Below, piece after piece: positions 9,721 through 18,505 of a stretch of DNA of 34,495 bases (position 1 is the stretch's first letter; every line of letters starts with the position of its first letter). This stretch comes from Nitrospirota bacterium (GTDB lineage Bacteria > Nitrospirota > Thermodesulfovibrionia > Thermodesulfovibrionales > UBA1546). Location: contig JACQXD010000089.1 of NCBI GenBank assembly GCA_016208875.1, positions 1 through 34,495 of the forward strand, written 5' to 3'. A program made the position numbers and the translations under genes. The notes beneath the pieces are model-generated. The model was not told the DNA's origin and did not search any database. It saw only the letters and a list, made by a program, of their open reading frames with translations.

Positions 9721-9898
9721 GATAAAATCATTACCTAAACGGAATATTCTGTCAACACCCTCTATGATGCCCGAATCCCATTGTAGAAAAAAATCCGAAT
9801 AGTTCGTTATATGAATGTGCCAAATGATTTTTATTGACGTTCTAAAAGGTTATAGAAAAATCAATTAAAAAGAAGAAGCAACGAGAAGCAAAAAACGC

Positions 9899-9928
9899 TT
9901 GACATAAATTTTTCCTTAATGCTATAAA
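9899..9928 (+). promoter_or_regulatory. Sigma-70-like promoter TTGACA-N18-TATAAA
   Basis: cttgacataaatttttccttaatgctataaaag; about 460 bp upstream of the ORF at 10391. Confidence 0.6.
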
Positions 9929-10023
9929 AGTACAAGTCAAAAAATAGGGGTCGGGTGGAAAAAAACTTGTCTCAGCGATTTGTTATGTTTTCAGCACTGA
10001 ATTTTAATCTGGCATCGCTATTG

Positions 10024-10079
10024 CAGTCAGTCAGTTAGTCAGTCAGTCAGTCAGTCAGTCAGTCAGTCAGTCAGTCAGT
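10024..10079 (+). repeat. (CAGT)14 tetranucleotide microsatellite, one unit imperfect (TAGT)
   Basis: Read directly from sequence. Confidence 0.97.
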
Positions 10080-10321
10080 ACTACTCCTTAATAAAATCTT
10101 TTTTCAAAAAATTGCGCTTCCTTTTCTGTCGCTCCCGCTTGTCCGCACTCAGGCGGATTCGCCGAGGAGAATCGGGAGTCTTTCAGAAAGATTCCAGACG
10201 AGCCGGAATGACGGGCGTTTCGTTGGGGAGGATATTTTGATCCCTCCGAATAATAAAGACACAAGTGTTTCTTCCGGTGTTCCGCCTTGAAGATTTGAAA
10301 TCGTTGCTTCAAAATTCGGTT

Positions 10322-10348
10322 TGTCATTCCGCACTTGATGCGGAATCC
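10322..10348. repeat. Palindromic repeat tgtcattccgcacttgatgcggaatcc
   Basis: Exact reverse complement at 33852-33878. Confidence 0.85.
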
Positions 10349-10390
10349 GGTAGTTTTTGGAAAAATAAAAAATAGCGGAGGTAATCAATT

Positions 10391-12031
10391 ATGAAAAAGT
10401 TTTTAATGTTTTCCATTATTTTGGTGTTTGGACTTTTCTTTTATGTGCCTGCATGGGCAGAAACAACGGATGGTATAACTTCATCGGATTACCTGATACT
10501 CGGCACAGTCGAAGGCACAGGTATTCATTTTGAGGTAGCAGACAGCGAATATCTCAATGTTACCCTTGATAGTTCAGAGACAATAACTCTGAGGCTGGAG
10601 TCGGTTCCCGAAATGGTTACTATGTATATTGAGCCAGCCTTAGCAGCGACATCAACGCAGATAACTGTCATCGGATTCTTAGCTTCAACAAAATATTACA
10701 AATATGAGGATGACTATCATAATCTTGTTGAATTCACAACAGACGGAAATGGCAGTTATTCATGGACACAAGATATAAGCCAGTCGCATCTTGTTTTTAT
10801 CCAGCCGAGAAAGAGCACAAAATTCATTAGAAACGATTCGACAGGTGGGGATTGCTATCTAATAGGAGAATGGAATTGGTCAGCCAGAACCTGTACACTA
10901 ACATCCGATGTCAATGAGACCATACAGATTGACAGTAGTTATGTTACTCTCGATGGCAATGGTCATACGGTAACAGGGGCGGGCACCGGTCATGGGATTC
11001 AGGTTACGTGGAAAAAAGGTGTTACTATTAAAAATCTGACCATCGAGGGATTTATCAGTGGAATCAACCCGTTATTTTCAACCAACAGCACATTCACAGG
11101 GAATACCATATCGAATAATATCTTTGGGATCGAAGTTGTGTACGATAGTATAAACAATACCTTTACAGGAAATAGTATATCGAGTAACAATATTGGAATA
11201 TATCTCGATCCCCTTAGTCACAGTAATACGCTATCGGGCAATACTGTCCAGTACAGCGATCGCGGAATTTATATACATTCCTACAGTAATATTCTCACAG
11301 ACAATACAACTGTCTCGAACGGATATGGAATTAATCTTGGATATGAAAGCAGTGGCAATACCCTCACGAACAATACTGCATCAAACAATTCCTATGGTAT
11401 ATATCTCGGTGATAGCAGTAACAATATTCTTACAACTAATATTGTATCAAACAATCGGTACGGAATTATTCTCGGAGATGCCAGTTATTCCATTCTCACG
11501 AACAATACCGTATCAAATAATCAGTACGGGGTATATATTTGGTATTTTAGCAGAGATGTTACTTTAACGGATAATACTGCTTGTAACAATAAACTGTATG
11601 ATTTTTGGACTGATACGAGTATAAGTATTCTGACGGAAAGCGGCAATAAATGTGATAAACTCTATGGTTATTCTATTAATTGTACGCCCTGCACGCCTGT
11701 AGATATCACGGTACCAAGTACTACTGCCACCATATCCGGATATCTTGGCATCAATGACTGGTACATTTCAGATGTGACTATTTCATTAGCGGCGGTAGAT
11801 TCCGATTCCGGTGTAAAGGAGATACATTATAATATTGATGGAGGGATTGCAAACAGTCTGATTTCGATGCTCAATAATGCCCTTGACGCCAAAAACAACG
11901 GAAACGACCATGAATCGGATAACATAATGCAGGCGTTTATCAACTATGTCGAAGCTCAATCAGGAAATCAAATAAGTGAAAGCACTGCGGATATACTGAT
12001 AAATGCAGCAACTTATATTATCAATAATTAG
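10391..12031 (+). CDS. Secreted NosD-like right-handed beta-helix protein with C-terminal FIMAH-like segment
   Basis: Signal peptide; repeated NTxxNNxYGIYLxxSSNNxL motifs; C-term SLISMLNNALDAKNNG...AFINYVEAQSGNQISESTADILINAA. Confidence 0.8.
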   Translation: MKKFLMFSIILVFGLFFYVPAWAETTDGITSSDYLILGTVEGTGIHFEVADSEYLNVTLDSSETITLRLESVPEMVTMYIEPALAATSTQITVIGFLASTKYYKYEDDYHNLVEFTTDGNGSYSWTQDISQSHLVFIQPRKSTKFIRNDSTGGDCYLIGEWNWSARTCTLTSDVNETIQIDSSYVTLDGNGHTVTGAGTGHGIQVTWKKGVTIKNLTIEGFISGINPLFSTNSTFTGNTISNNIFGIEVVYDSINNTFTGNSISSNNIGIYLDPLSHSNTLSGNTVQYSDRGIYIHSYSNILTDNTTVSNGYGINLGYESSGNTLTNNTASNNSYGIYLGDSSNNILTTNIVSNNRYGIILGDASYSILTNNTVSNNQYGVYIWYFSRDVTLTDNTACNNKLYDFWTDTSISILTESGNKCDKLYGYSINCTPCTPVDITVPSTTATISGYLGINDWYISDVTISLAAVDSDSGVKEIHYNIDGGIANSLISMLNNALDAKNNGNDHESDNIMQAFINYVEAQSGNQISESTADILINAATYIINN

Positions 12032-12086
12032 ATAAAAATGGTGAGAGGGTGGTAGAAGCAGTCTGCCATCCTCTCCACCCATTATG

Positions 12087-14486
12087 TCACCTTAGAATTC
12101 TATGAAGATTATTTCTCGAGCTTTCATCTTCCGGGTTAATGCGTAAAGCAGTGCGATATTGCATTACAGCCATATCAGGTAATCCTTTTTGTTCATAACC
12201 CAAACCAAGATTATTATAAGCCTCAGCATAATCGGGTTTTAATTTAATAGCAATCTGGAATTGTTTTATAGACATATCAATCCATCCCTTATCCATATAG
12301 GCACTGCCAAGATTATTGCGGGCATCTACATATTTAGGGTTTAGATTTATTGCAATTTTATATTCCTGTATTGCCGCATCCAGTAGTCCCTGAGCATAAT
12401 AAATATTACCAAGATTATTATGAGCCTCCGGATAGTCGGGTTCGAACATAATGGCGGTTTGAAACTCGTTCGATGCCTTATCGAGCAACCCCTTTCCCCA
12501 ATATGCAATCCCGAGATTGTTATGGGCTTTCGGGTAATACGGTTTTAAACGGATAGCAATTTCCAAATGTTTAATCGCCTCATCGGTTAATCTCTGAGCA
12601 GTATAAACAATACCAAGATTGTAATGTGTTTCCGGATTATCCGGTCTTAACCTTAATGCAATCTCTAAATATTCCATTGCCCTGTTAATTAAACCTTTAT
12701 TGTTATAAATAATACCGAGACTGTTATAGGCATCAACATAATTTGGTCTTAGCCTTAATACGGTACCTAATTGTTCTATCGCCTTATCGGTTAAGCCCTT
12801 TTTATTGTAGAAGACTCCAAGATTATTGTGTCCCCCCGGTTTATTAGGACTCTTTTTTACCACGTCTTCCCAGAGACTTCTTTCACTCTGCCATATAGTA
12901 TTTCTCCGATAAGTTGTAATTGGAAAAAAAATTATTAGAGCGACAGAGCAATAGAGCGACAGAGCGGCAGGAAGAAAAGAAAAACTACTGCTCTGTTTTG
13001 CCGTACTGTCGTTCTGTTGAACTGTCGCACTGTCAAGCCGTTGCAAAACATAAAATAACGCAGTGCTAAAGGCTATGATTAACCCTATGGATGGTAGATA
13101 CATCCTGTGCTCAAAAATAATCTCGATATCAAAAAAATATTTACCCATATCTTCGGACGTAACCAGAAAAAAAGGTGAGATGGGCATAATGCTCGATTCG
13201 ACGGATAATGTTATAAAGAACCAGAAGATTCCGAAGGCGATAAGCCGTGACACGTGACGCGTAATGCGTGACACCCCCCTATATCCCCCCTTGATAAGGG
13301 GGGAATTAAAGGGGGGTATCGTTGCCCGTGAGCGATAAAACAAATATATCCCAAGCCCGAATACAGAAAACAAAAAAAGGAATGATAAAACTATCTGAGA
13401 TTCAAAGAACGAACTGTACACCGGATAATCATAATCGAGGTTCTGGTTTATCGGAAAAAACAATAATCTTATATATGTGACTATTACCCTAAGCTGCGTA
13501 AGTAGATAATCCTGAACCGATACCTGTGCTCCCTTAGACACCTCATTTGCATGACTTATTAAGTTTAGTATTGAACCATTTACATTAATGAGCGAAAAAG
13601 GTATAAACAGCATTGTAAGCAAAAGCGGGCTTAAATATAAAATCCTTCTCTTAATTTTTCCCTCAAAGAACATGAATTCATAAAGGGCAATTACAACAGG
13701 AAGTGTAAATGCAATTTCCTTTGTTTTCATAGCAAGAACGGCGGAAAGGAGAGAGATTAAATAGAGCGACAGTCCGGCAGAGCGACAGTGCGGCAATCTC
13801 CATGCTATTTTTTCTTTACTGTCGTTCTGTCGTTCTATCGTACTAAGGAGCCTCCATTTTATATACATCACCAATGACAGCAAATAAAAAAAAGTTGCGA
13901 GGGAAGTAACCCTTTGCCAAGTAAACGTAACGGCCTGAGTCTGAATCGGATGGCTTACGAAAAGTAATGCAGAAAATAATGCAATAGAAGTTGAGAAGTT
14001 TAGAGGTTGGGAAGTTGAAAAATTCTTATCTTCCCATCTTCTTATCTTCTCATCTTCCGTATTATCCTGATAGCTGACTGCTGATAGCTGACTGCTAAAG
14101 TATGGTATCCTGAGCGTCAGCGTTACAAACCAATAAACAAGTATTGCATTAAGAATATGTATTGCAAGATTGAAAATGTGATAACCTCTAACATCGAGGC
14201 CATGTATTCTATAATTCAGAGCAAAGGTAAGATAGCCGATGTATCTCAGTTTGAATGTTTCGTATCCTGCAAGACCGTTATTTGATGTGTTAAACATCCT
14301 TGCCTTTGAAGGCTGAATAAAAAAGCTCAAGGTTTTAACTATAGGGTTTTCAGCAATAAAAGACTTATCATCAAACAGAAACGGTACATTAAAGGTATTG
14401 GAGTAGGCAAGAAGGCCGATAATGGCTATGAGGAATAGATGAGAGATTGGGTTACGGAATAAGTTATTCATTGGTACTTTCCCCAT
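12087..14486 (-). CDS. TMTC-like multi-TM membrane protein with C-terminal TPR array
   Basis: LAYSNTFNVPFLFDDKSFI, multiple TM helices, then about 8 TPRs (NNLGxxYxxKGLxDxAIxxF). Confidence 0.85.
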   Translation of the reverse strand: MGKVPMNNLFRNPISHLFLIAIIGLLAYSNTFNVPFLFDDKSFIAENPIVKTLSFFIQPSKARMFNTSNNGLAGYETFKLRYIGYLTFALNYRIHGLDVRGYHIFNLAIHILNAILVYWFVTLTLRIPYFSSQLSAVSYQDNTEDEKIRRWEDKNFSTSQPLNFSTSIALFSALLFVSHPIQTQAVTFTWQRVTSLATFFYLLSLVMYIKWRLLSTIERQNDSKEKIAWRLPHCRSAGLSLYLISLLSAVLAMKTKEIAFTLPVVIALYEFMFFEGKIKRRILYLSPLLLTMLFIPFSLINVNGSILNLISHANEVSKGAQVSVQDYLLTQLRVIVTYIRLLFFPINQNLDYDYPVYSSFFESQIVLSFLFLFSVFGLGIYLFYRSRATIPPFNSPLIKGGYRGVSRITRHVSRLIAFGIFWFFITLSVESSIMPISPFFLVTSEDMGKYFFDIEIIFEHRMYLPSIGLIIAFSTALFYVLQRLDSATVQQNDSTAKQSSSFSFLPAALSLYCSVALIIFFPITTYRRNTIWQSERSLWEDVVKKSPNKPGGHNNLGVFYNKKGLTDKAIEQLGTVLRLRPNYVDAYNSLGIIYNNKGLINRAMEYLEIALRLRPDNPETHYNLGIVYTAQRLTDEAIKHLEIAIRLKPYYPKAHNNLGIAYWGKGLLDKASNEFQTAIMFEPDYPEAHNNLGNIYYAQGLLDAAIQEYKIAINLNPKYVDARNNLGSAYMDKGWIDMSIKQFQIAIKLKPDYAEAYNNLGLGYEQKGLPDMAVMQYRTALRINPEDESSRNNLHRILR
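12937..13037. repeat. Octamer-period inverted repeat inside CDS (AGAGCGAC arm / CTGTCGTT arm)
   Basis: AGAGCGAC AGAGCAAT AGAGCGAC AGAGCGGC at 12937-12968; CTGTCGTT CTGTTGAA CTGTCGCA CTGTCAAG to 13037. Confidence 0.85.
13246..13318. repeat. Heptamer array (CGTGACA x4) abutting a CCCCCCTTGATAAGGGGGG palindromic element inside CDS
   Basis: CGTGACA CGTGACG CGTAATG CGTGACA at 13246-13273, then palindrome. Confidence 0.8.
13763..13840. repeat. Second octamer-period inverted repeat inside CDS
   Basis: AGAGCGAC AGTCCGGC AGAGCGAC AGTGCGGC at 13763-13794; TACTGTCG TTCTGTCG TTCTATCG at 13817-13840. Confidence 0.85.
13987..14095. repeat. Third octamer-period inverted repeat plus heptamer array TGATAGC/TGACTGC x4 inside CDS
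   Basis: GAAGTTGA GAAGTTTA GAGGTTGG GAAGTTGA (13987-14018); TTCTTATC TTCCCATC TTCTTATC TTCTCATC (14023-14054); TGATAGC TGACTGC TGATAGC TGACTGC (14068-14095). Confidence 0.85.
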
Positions 14487-14593
14487 GAATAACTATAACA
14501 CTTCTATTTTTAGTAGCTCAACTCTCATCTTAGGGTTTTTATACATATCGGTATGCTAAAATAAATCATCAACAGTACATTAGGATCCAAAAG

Positions 14594-15973
14594 GTGATGT
14601 CTTTTAAAGCGAGCGAGCATAGGATATTGGTTGCGGATGACGATGCCGGGATCCGGTTTTTTCTCGGAGAGCTTCTAAAAAAGGAGGGGTTCCAATTCGA
14701 TTTCGCCATCGCCGGACCCGAGGTTATTGACCGCCTGAAAAATAATGATTACAGCCTTGTACTTCTCGATGAAAAGATGCCGGGTATGAGCGGTATAGAA
14801 GTACTTGAACATATAAAAAGCGAAGGCTATTCTATGCCTGTGATAATGATTACCGCATATGGTTCGAGAGAACTTGCACTAAGGGCAATAAAACAAGGGG
14901 CATATGATTTTTTAACCAAGCCTGTCGATATAGAGGTTGTAAGGACGGTTATAAGCAGGGCTATCGAAAAATATGAATTGGAGAGGGAACTTGAGGCCCT
15001 GAAAACGGAAAGTATCGAGAATGCCCTCAGGGACGAGATTATTGCCGAGAGTCCCGAGATGAAGAAGACCGTCGAACTATCGAAAAAGGTAGCGGCAACA
15101 GACGTAACGGTTTTGATAACCGGTGAAAGCGGTTCGGGGAAAGAGGTAATCGCAATGACCATACATAAACTTAGTGACAGGAGAAATAACCAATTCGTTA
15201 GTGTGAACTGTGCTGCGATCCCCGAAACGCTGCTTGAATCGGAACTATTCGGTTACGAAAAGGGCGCCTTTACAGGTGCAACCAGACAGCATATAGGAAA
15301 ATTCGAGAGGGCGTCCGGGGGGAGTATTTTTCTTGACGAGATCGGCGATATTTCCCATGGATTACAGGCTAAGTTGTTAAGAGTCTTGCAAAATAAGGAG
15401 ATAGAGAGGCTTGGCGGTACAAAGACCGTAAAGGTAGATCTGAGGCTGATATCGGCAACGAATAAAGACCTTAATGCTGCCGTTTCGGATGGAAGGTTCC
15501 GGGAGGACCTTCTTTACAGGGTGAAGGTGTTCGAGATTAATGTACCGCCGTTGAGGAAAAGAAAAGACGATATCCCATTACTGGCAGATTATTTTCTGAA
15601 GAAATACAGCAAGATTATAGGAAAAAAATTTAAGGGTATCTCGTCATCCGCGATAAGATTTTTCCTGAATTATAACTGGCCGGGTAATGTGAGAGAGATG
15701 GAGAATCTTATGCAGAGGGCTATAATCCTTGAAAACGGCGATACGATAACCGGGGAGGCAATCGCAGAACTGGTATATAAGGGGGACAGGGTAATGCCTA
15801 TGGAGATGAAGGCAAAAGACAGGATAGAAGCGATAAAGGCAGAAGAAGAGAAAAAACTTATAATAGATGCACTTATGGAGACAAAATGGAAGAGATCGGA
15901 TGCGGCAGCACGTCTCGGTATCAGCAGAAAGAGCTTATTTAATAAGATGAGAAAATATGATATGCAGGATTAA
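14594..15973 (+). CDS. NtrC-family sigma-54-dependent response regulator (REC-AAA-Fis HTH)
   Basis: REC DEKMPGMSG, Walker A GESGSGKE, GAFTGA, C-term Fis-like HTH RSDAAARLGISRKSLFNKMRKY. Confidence 0.95.
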   Translation: MMSFKASEHRILVADDDAGIRFFLGELLKKEGFQFDFAIAGPEVIDRLKNNDYSLVLLDEKMPGMSGIEVLEHIKSEGYSMPVIMITAYGSRELALRAIKQGAYDFLTKPVDIEVVRTVISRAIEKYELERELEALKTESIENALRDEIIAESPEMKKTVELSKKVAATDVTVLITGESGSGKEVIAMTIHKLSDRRNNQFVSVNCAAIPETLLESELFGYEKGAFTGATRQHIGKFERASGGSIFLDEIGDISHGLQAKLLRVLQNKEIERLGGTKTVKVDLRLISATNKDLNAAVSDGRFREDLLYRVKVFEINVPPLRKRKDDIPLLADYFLKKYSKIIGKKFKGISSSAIRFFLNYNWPGNVREMENLMQRAIILENGDTITGEAIAELVYKGDRVMPMEMKAKDRIEAIKAEEEKKLIIDALMETKWKRSDAAARLGISRKSLFNKMRKYDMQD

Positions 15974-16221
15974 CCCGAAAAATGCAGACATTGTTCAAAA
16001 ATTTCTTTAACTCGATGATTTATTGAGATCATCTTGAATAGCGTTATGGATAAAAATATGCGTAGTAATCATCAGTTTAAGGTACACTAATGTATCGAAA
16101 AATAAATTTTTTCACAACATCTGCATTTTCTCAATTGCATTATTTGGATTAATCCAAAAAATATAAGATTCAGGTAATATAAATACTATTTCCTGAGAAG
16201 TAATGGAGAGGAGGAAAAGTA

Positions 16222-17478
16222 TTGAGAGTTGCAGGGATTAGTTTTGAGAATTATCTTCTGAGAATATCCGTAGTCGATAAAAAAATCGGTGTGATAAAGC
16301 CCGTTAAGTCGGAAGATATAAGTCTTCCTGTTTCGGAACAGGAGAGGACGGCGGTTATCAAAGAGACATTCCAGAAATTAAAGAAAAAATATAATACCGA
16401 TAAAATAGTAGTAGGATTAGCTTTCAACAATTTTTCACATCATATCATTGAGATACCGTTATCGTCCAGGACCGATATAAGGAATGCCATGTTTTATGAA
16501 CTGGAAAAATATCTGCCGCTGCCTCCCGAAGAATATATCTATGATTTTTCTATTCTTGAAAGGGCGCAAAAAAGAACAAGGAACCTGGTATTCTCGATAA
16601 GAAAGGACAGGATGAACTGGTTATTGAATATAGTCAGGGATTCCGGATTAAATATTCTTGCCGTAAGATGTTCCTTTATAGAAGCGGTCAATGAATTTAT
16701 CTCAACCGGTAAGGTAAAAGATGCCGTCTTTATATATGCTGCGGAAGACGCTTATTACATCGCAGTATTGAAGGATCAGAGACCCGTTCAATTCAGGGTC
16801 GTTTTGAAAGGTAAAAATATTGTAGCCGAAGTCGAAAAACTTGCCGAATCTTACGGCAGCATATATATTGCCGGTACCCCCGAACCGGATATCCGGGATA
16901 AGTTAAATGTAAAGACTTTCCCATTATCTCTGCCGAACTCGGTTGCCCTTTCCGTGCTGAGAAGATCGGGACTCGAATTGAATTTTATGCCGGCAGGATT
17001 TCTACCCAAAAAGAAAGACTATTATCCCTATGCGATAGGCGCAATGACGGTTCTGTCGGTTATGCTGTACTTTTTTACCGCGGTATATTCTTATTATAAA
17101 GATTATTCAGCTCTGAGAAACGTTGAAAAGAAAATAGAACGGATCAAAAGTAAGGCGTCGGGATTTCTCGATGAAAGGAAGAAGATGGAGTCGGTCTATG
17201 AGAAGAAAAAATTCTTGTATGACTTCCAGAGGAAAAAGAATCTTAATATAGAGGTGCTGACGGAATTAAGCAGGATTTTACCGATGGATATATGGCTTAC
17301 CGCTATGTCTGTGGATGAAAACGGCAAGGTCGGGATAGAGGGGTTTGCAAAAAGGGCGGCAAGTATTATAGAGCCTCTCAGTAAATCGAAGTTCTTTACA
17401 AAGGTTGAATTTGCATCGCCCATTGTATTGCAGAACGGCCAGGAAAAATTTTCGATAAAGATGGAGGTTTCGGAGTGA
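16222..17478 (+). CDS. GspL / PilM-PilN-like assembly platform protein
   Basis: Actin-like cytoplasmic region, ELNFMPAGF then TM, PilN-like C-terminal; TTG start with SD gaggagg. Confidence 0.75.
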   Translation: MRVAGISFENYLLRISVVDKKIGVIKPVKSEDISLPVSEQERTAVIKETFQKLKKKYNTDKIVVGLAFNNFSHHIIEIPLSSRTDIRNAMFYELEKYLPLPPEEYIYDFSILERAQKRTRNLVFSIRKDRMNWLLNIVRDSGLNILAVRCSFIEAVNEFISTGKVKDAVFIYAAEDAYYIAVLKDQRPVQFRVVLKGKNIVAEVEKLAESYGSIYIAGTPEPDIRDKLNVKTFPLSLPNSVALSVLRRSGLELNFMPAGFLPKKKDYYPYAIGAMTVLSVMLYFFTAVYSYYKDYSALRNVEKKIERIKSKASGFLDERKKMESVYEKKKFLYDFQRKKNLNIEVLTELSRILPMDIWLTAMSVDENGKVGIEGFAKRAASIIEPLSKSKFFTKVEFASPIVLQNGQEKFSIKMEVSE

Positions 17479-18005
17479 GAAAGTCGGTCGTCATAGCGGC
17501 GATCAGCATGGCGTTAATTGCCGGATATGTTTTTTTTATTATGCCCTTCGTCGGAAAGAGGGCGGAAATCAGGGAGTCACTCGAGGCAAAATATGCCGCC
17601 CTCAGGAAATATGAGTCATTTCTTAAATCTGCAGGAAAGACGGGGACCGGTTTTGAGACCGCAATAAAAGAAGTTAAAGATATGGAGTCCGGTGCTTTGC
17701 AGGATACGAACGAATCCCTTGCATTTGCAAAACTACAGGGATACATACAGGATTTTGCAGAAATGTCGGGTATCAGAATAGTCTCAATTAAACCGTTATC
17801 TGTGGTAAAGTATAAATACTATTCCGGACTGCCGATTCAGATTGAGGCCATCGGATGGGTAATGCAGCTTAGCGAGTTTTTGAAACAGGTCGATTCAAGC
17901 AAACGGTTTATAAGGATCGACAAATTATATATAAGTGTGGTGAACATACAGTCGCCCTGGGACTTGAAAATAAAGATGCAGATTTCAGGGCTGATGAGAA
18001 TATGA
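17475..18005 (+). CDS. GspM/PilO-like protein
   Basis: Short cytoplasmic N-term, one TM, coiled coil, ferredoxin-like C-term; position in operon. Confidence 0.7.
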   Translation: MRKSVVIAAISMALIAGYVFFIMPFVGKRAEIRESLEAKYAALRKYESFLKSAGKTGTGFETAIKEVKDMESGALQDTNESLAFAKLQGYIQDFAEMSGIRIVSIKPLSVVKYKYYSGLPIQIEAIGWVMQLSEFLKQVDSSKRFIRIDKLYISVVNIQSPWDLKIKMQISGLMRI

Positions 18006-18505
18006 TAAGACGATGGTTTATATTAAGTCTATTATGTATAGTAATCTTGATATTAATAAAAGATTTGTATGAAGAGGCAATAATGTATGATCCGATGCAA
18101 GGCGTCGAAGCCCGCGGCAGTGAAGTAGTAAACAGCAGTAAGGAACCTGCGCCTGTTTATAAGACCGGATGGGGTAACGAGATAGTGGACAAGGATCTGT
18201 TCAGTCCTACAAGGACATATGTTCAACCACAACCCAAATCACTGGTTCCGGTGAAGCCCGTAGAACTACCAAAGAGACCGGAAGTGAATCTTAGAGGGAT
18301 TGTTTTTGACCAATACGGAGACTATATTGCCTATCTGGAAAAAGATAGGGCCAAACCCGTTCCTGTAAGGAAAGGGGATAAGCTCGATGATATCGAGGTT
18401 GTCGATGTTAAGCAGAGAAGCGTTGAACTTAGATGGAATGAAGAAACGATATCTTTGAGTCTCGATAAGATAAAGACAATAAAAAATCCGAGGTCGGGGA
18501 AATGA
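18002..18505 (+). CDS. GspC/PilP-like protein
   Basis: N-terminal TM, linker, VNLRGIVFDQYGDYIAYLEKDRAKPVPVRKGDKLDDIEVVDVKQRSVEL (homology-region fold). Confidence 0.75.
   Translation: MIRRWFILSLLCIVILILIKDLYEEAIMYDPMQGVEARGSEVVNSSKEPAPVYKTGWGNEIVDKDLFSPTRTYVQPQPKSLVPVKPVELPKRPEVNLRGIVFDQYGDYIAYLEKDRAKPVPVRKGDKLDDIEVVDVKQRSVELRWNEETISLSLDKIKTIKNPRSGK

Noticed and set aside
10024-10079. CAGT array as a CRISPR or integron-like array
   Set aside because: Pure 4-bp microsatellite with no spacers or repeat-spacer alternation.
16100-16221. Sigma-54 promoter upstream of gspL-like gene
   Set aside because: tctgcattttctcaattgcat has a GC at the -12-like site but no GG at -24; not convincing despite the upstream NtrC regulator.
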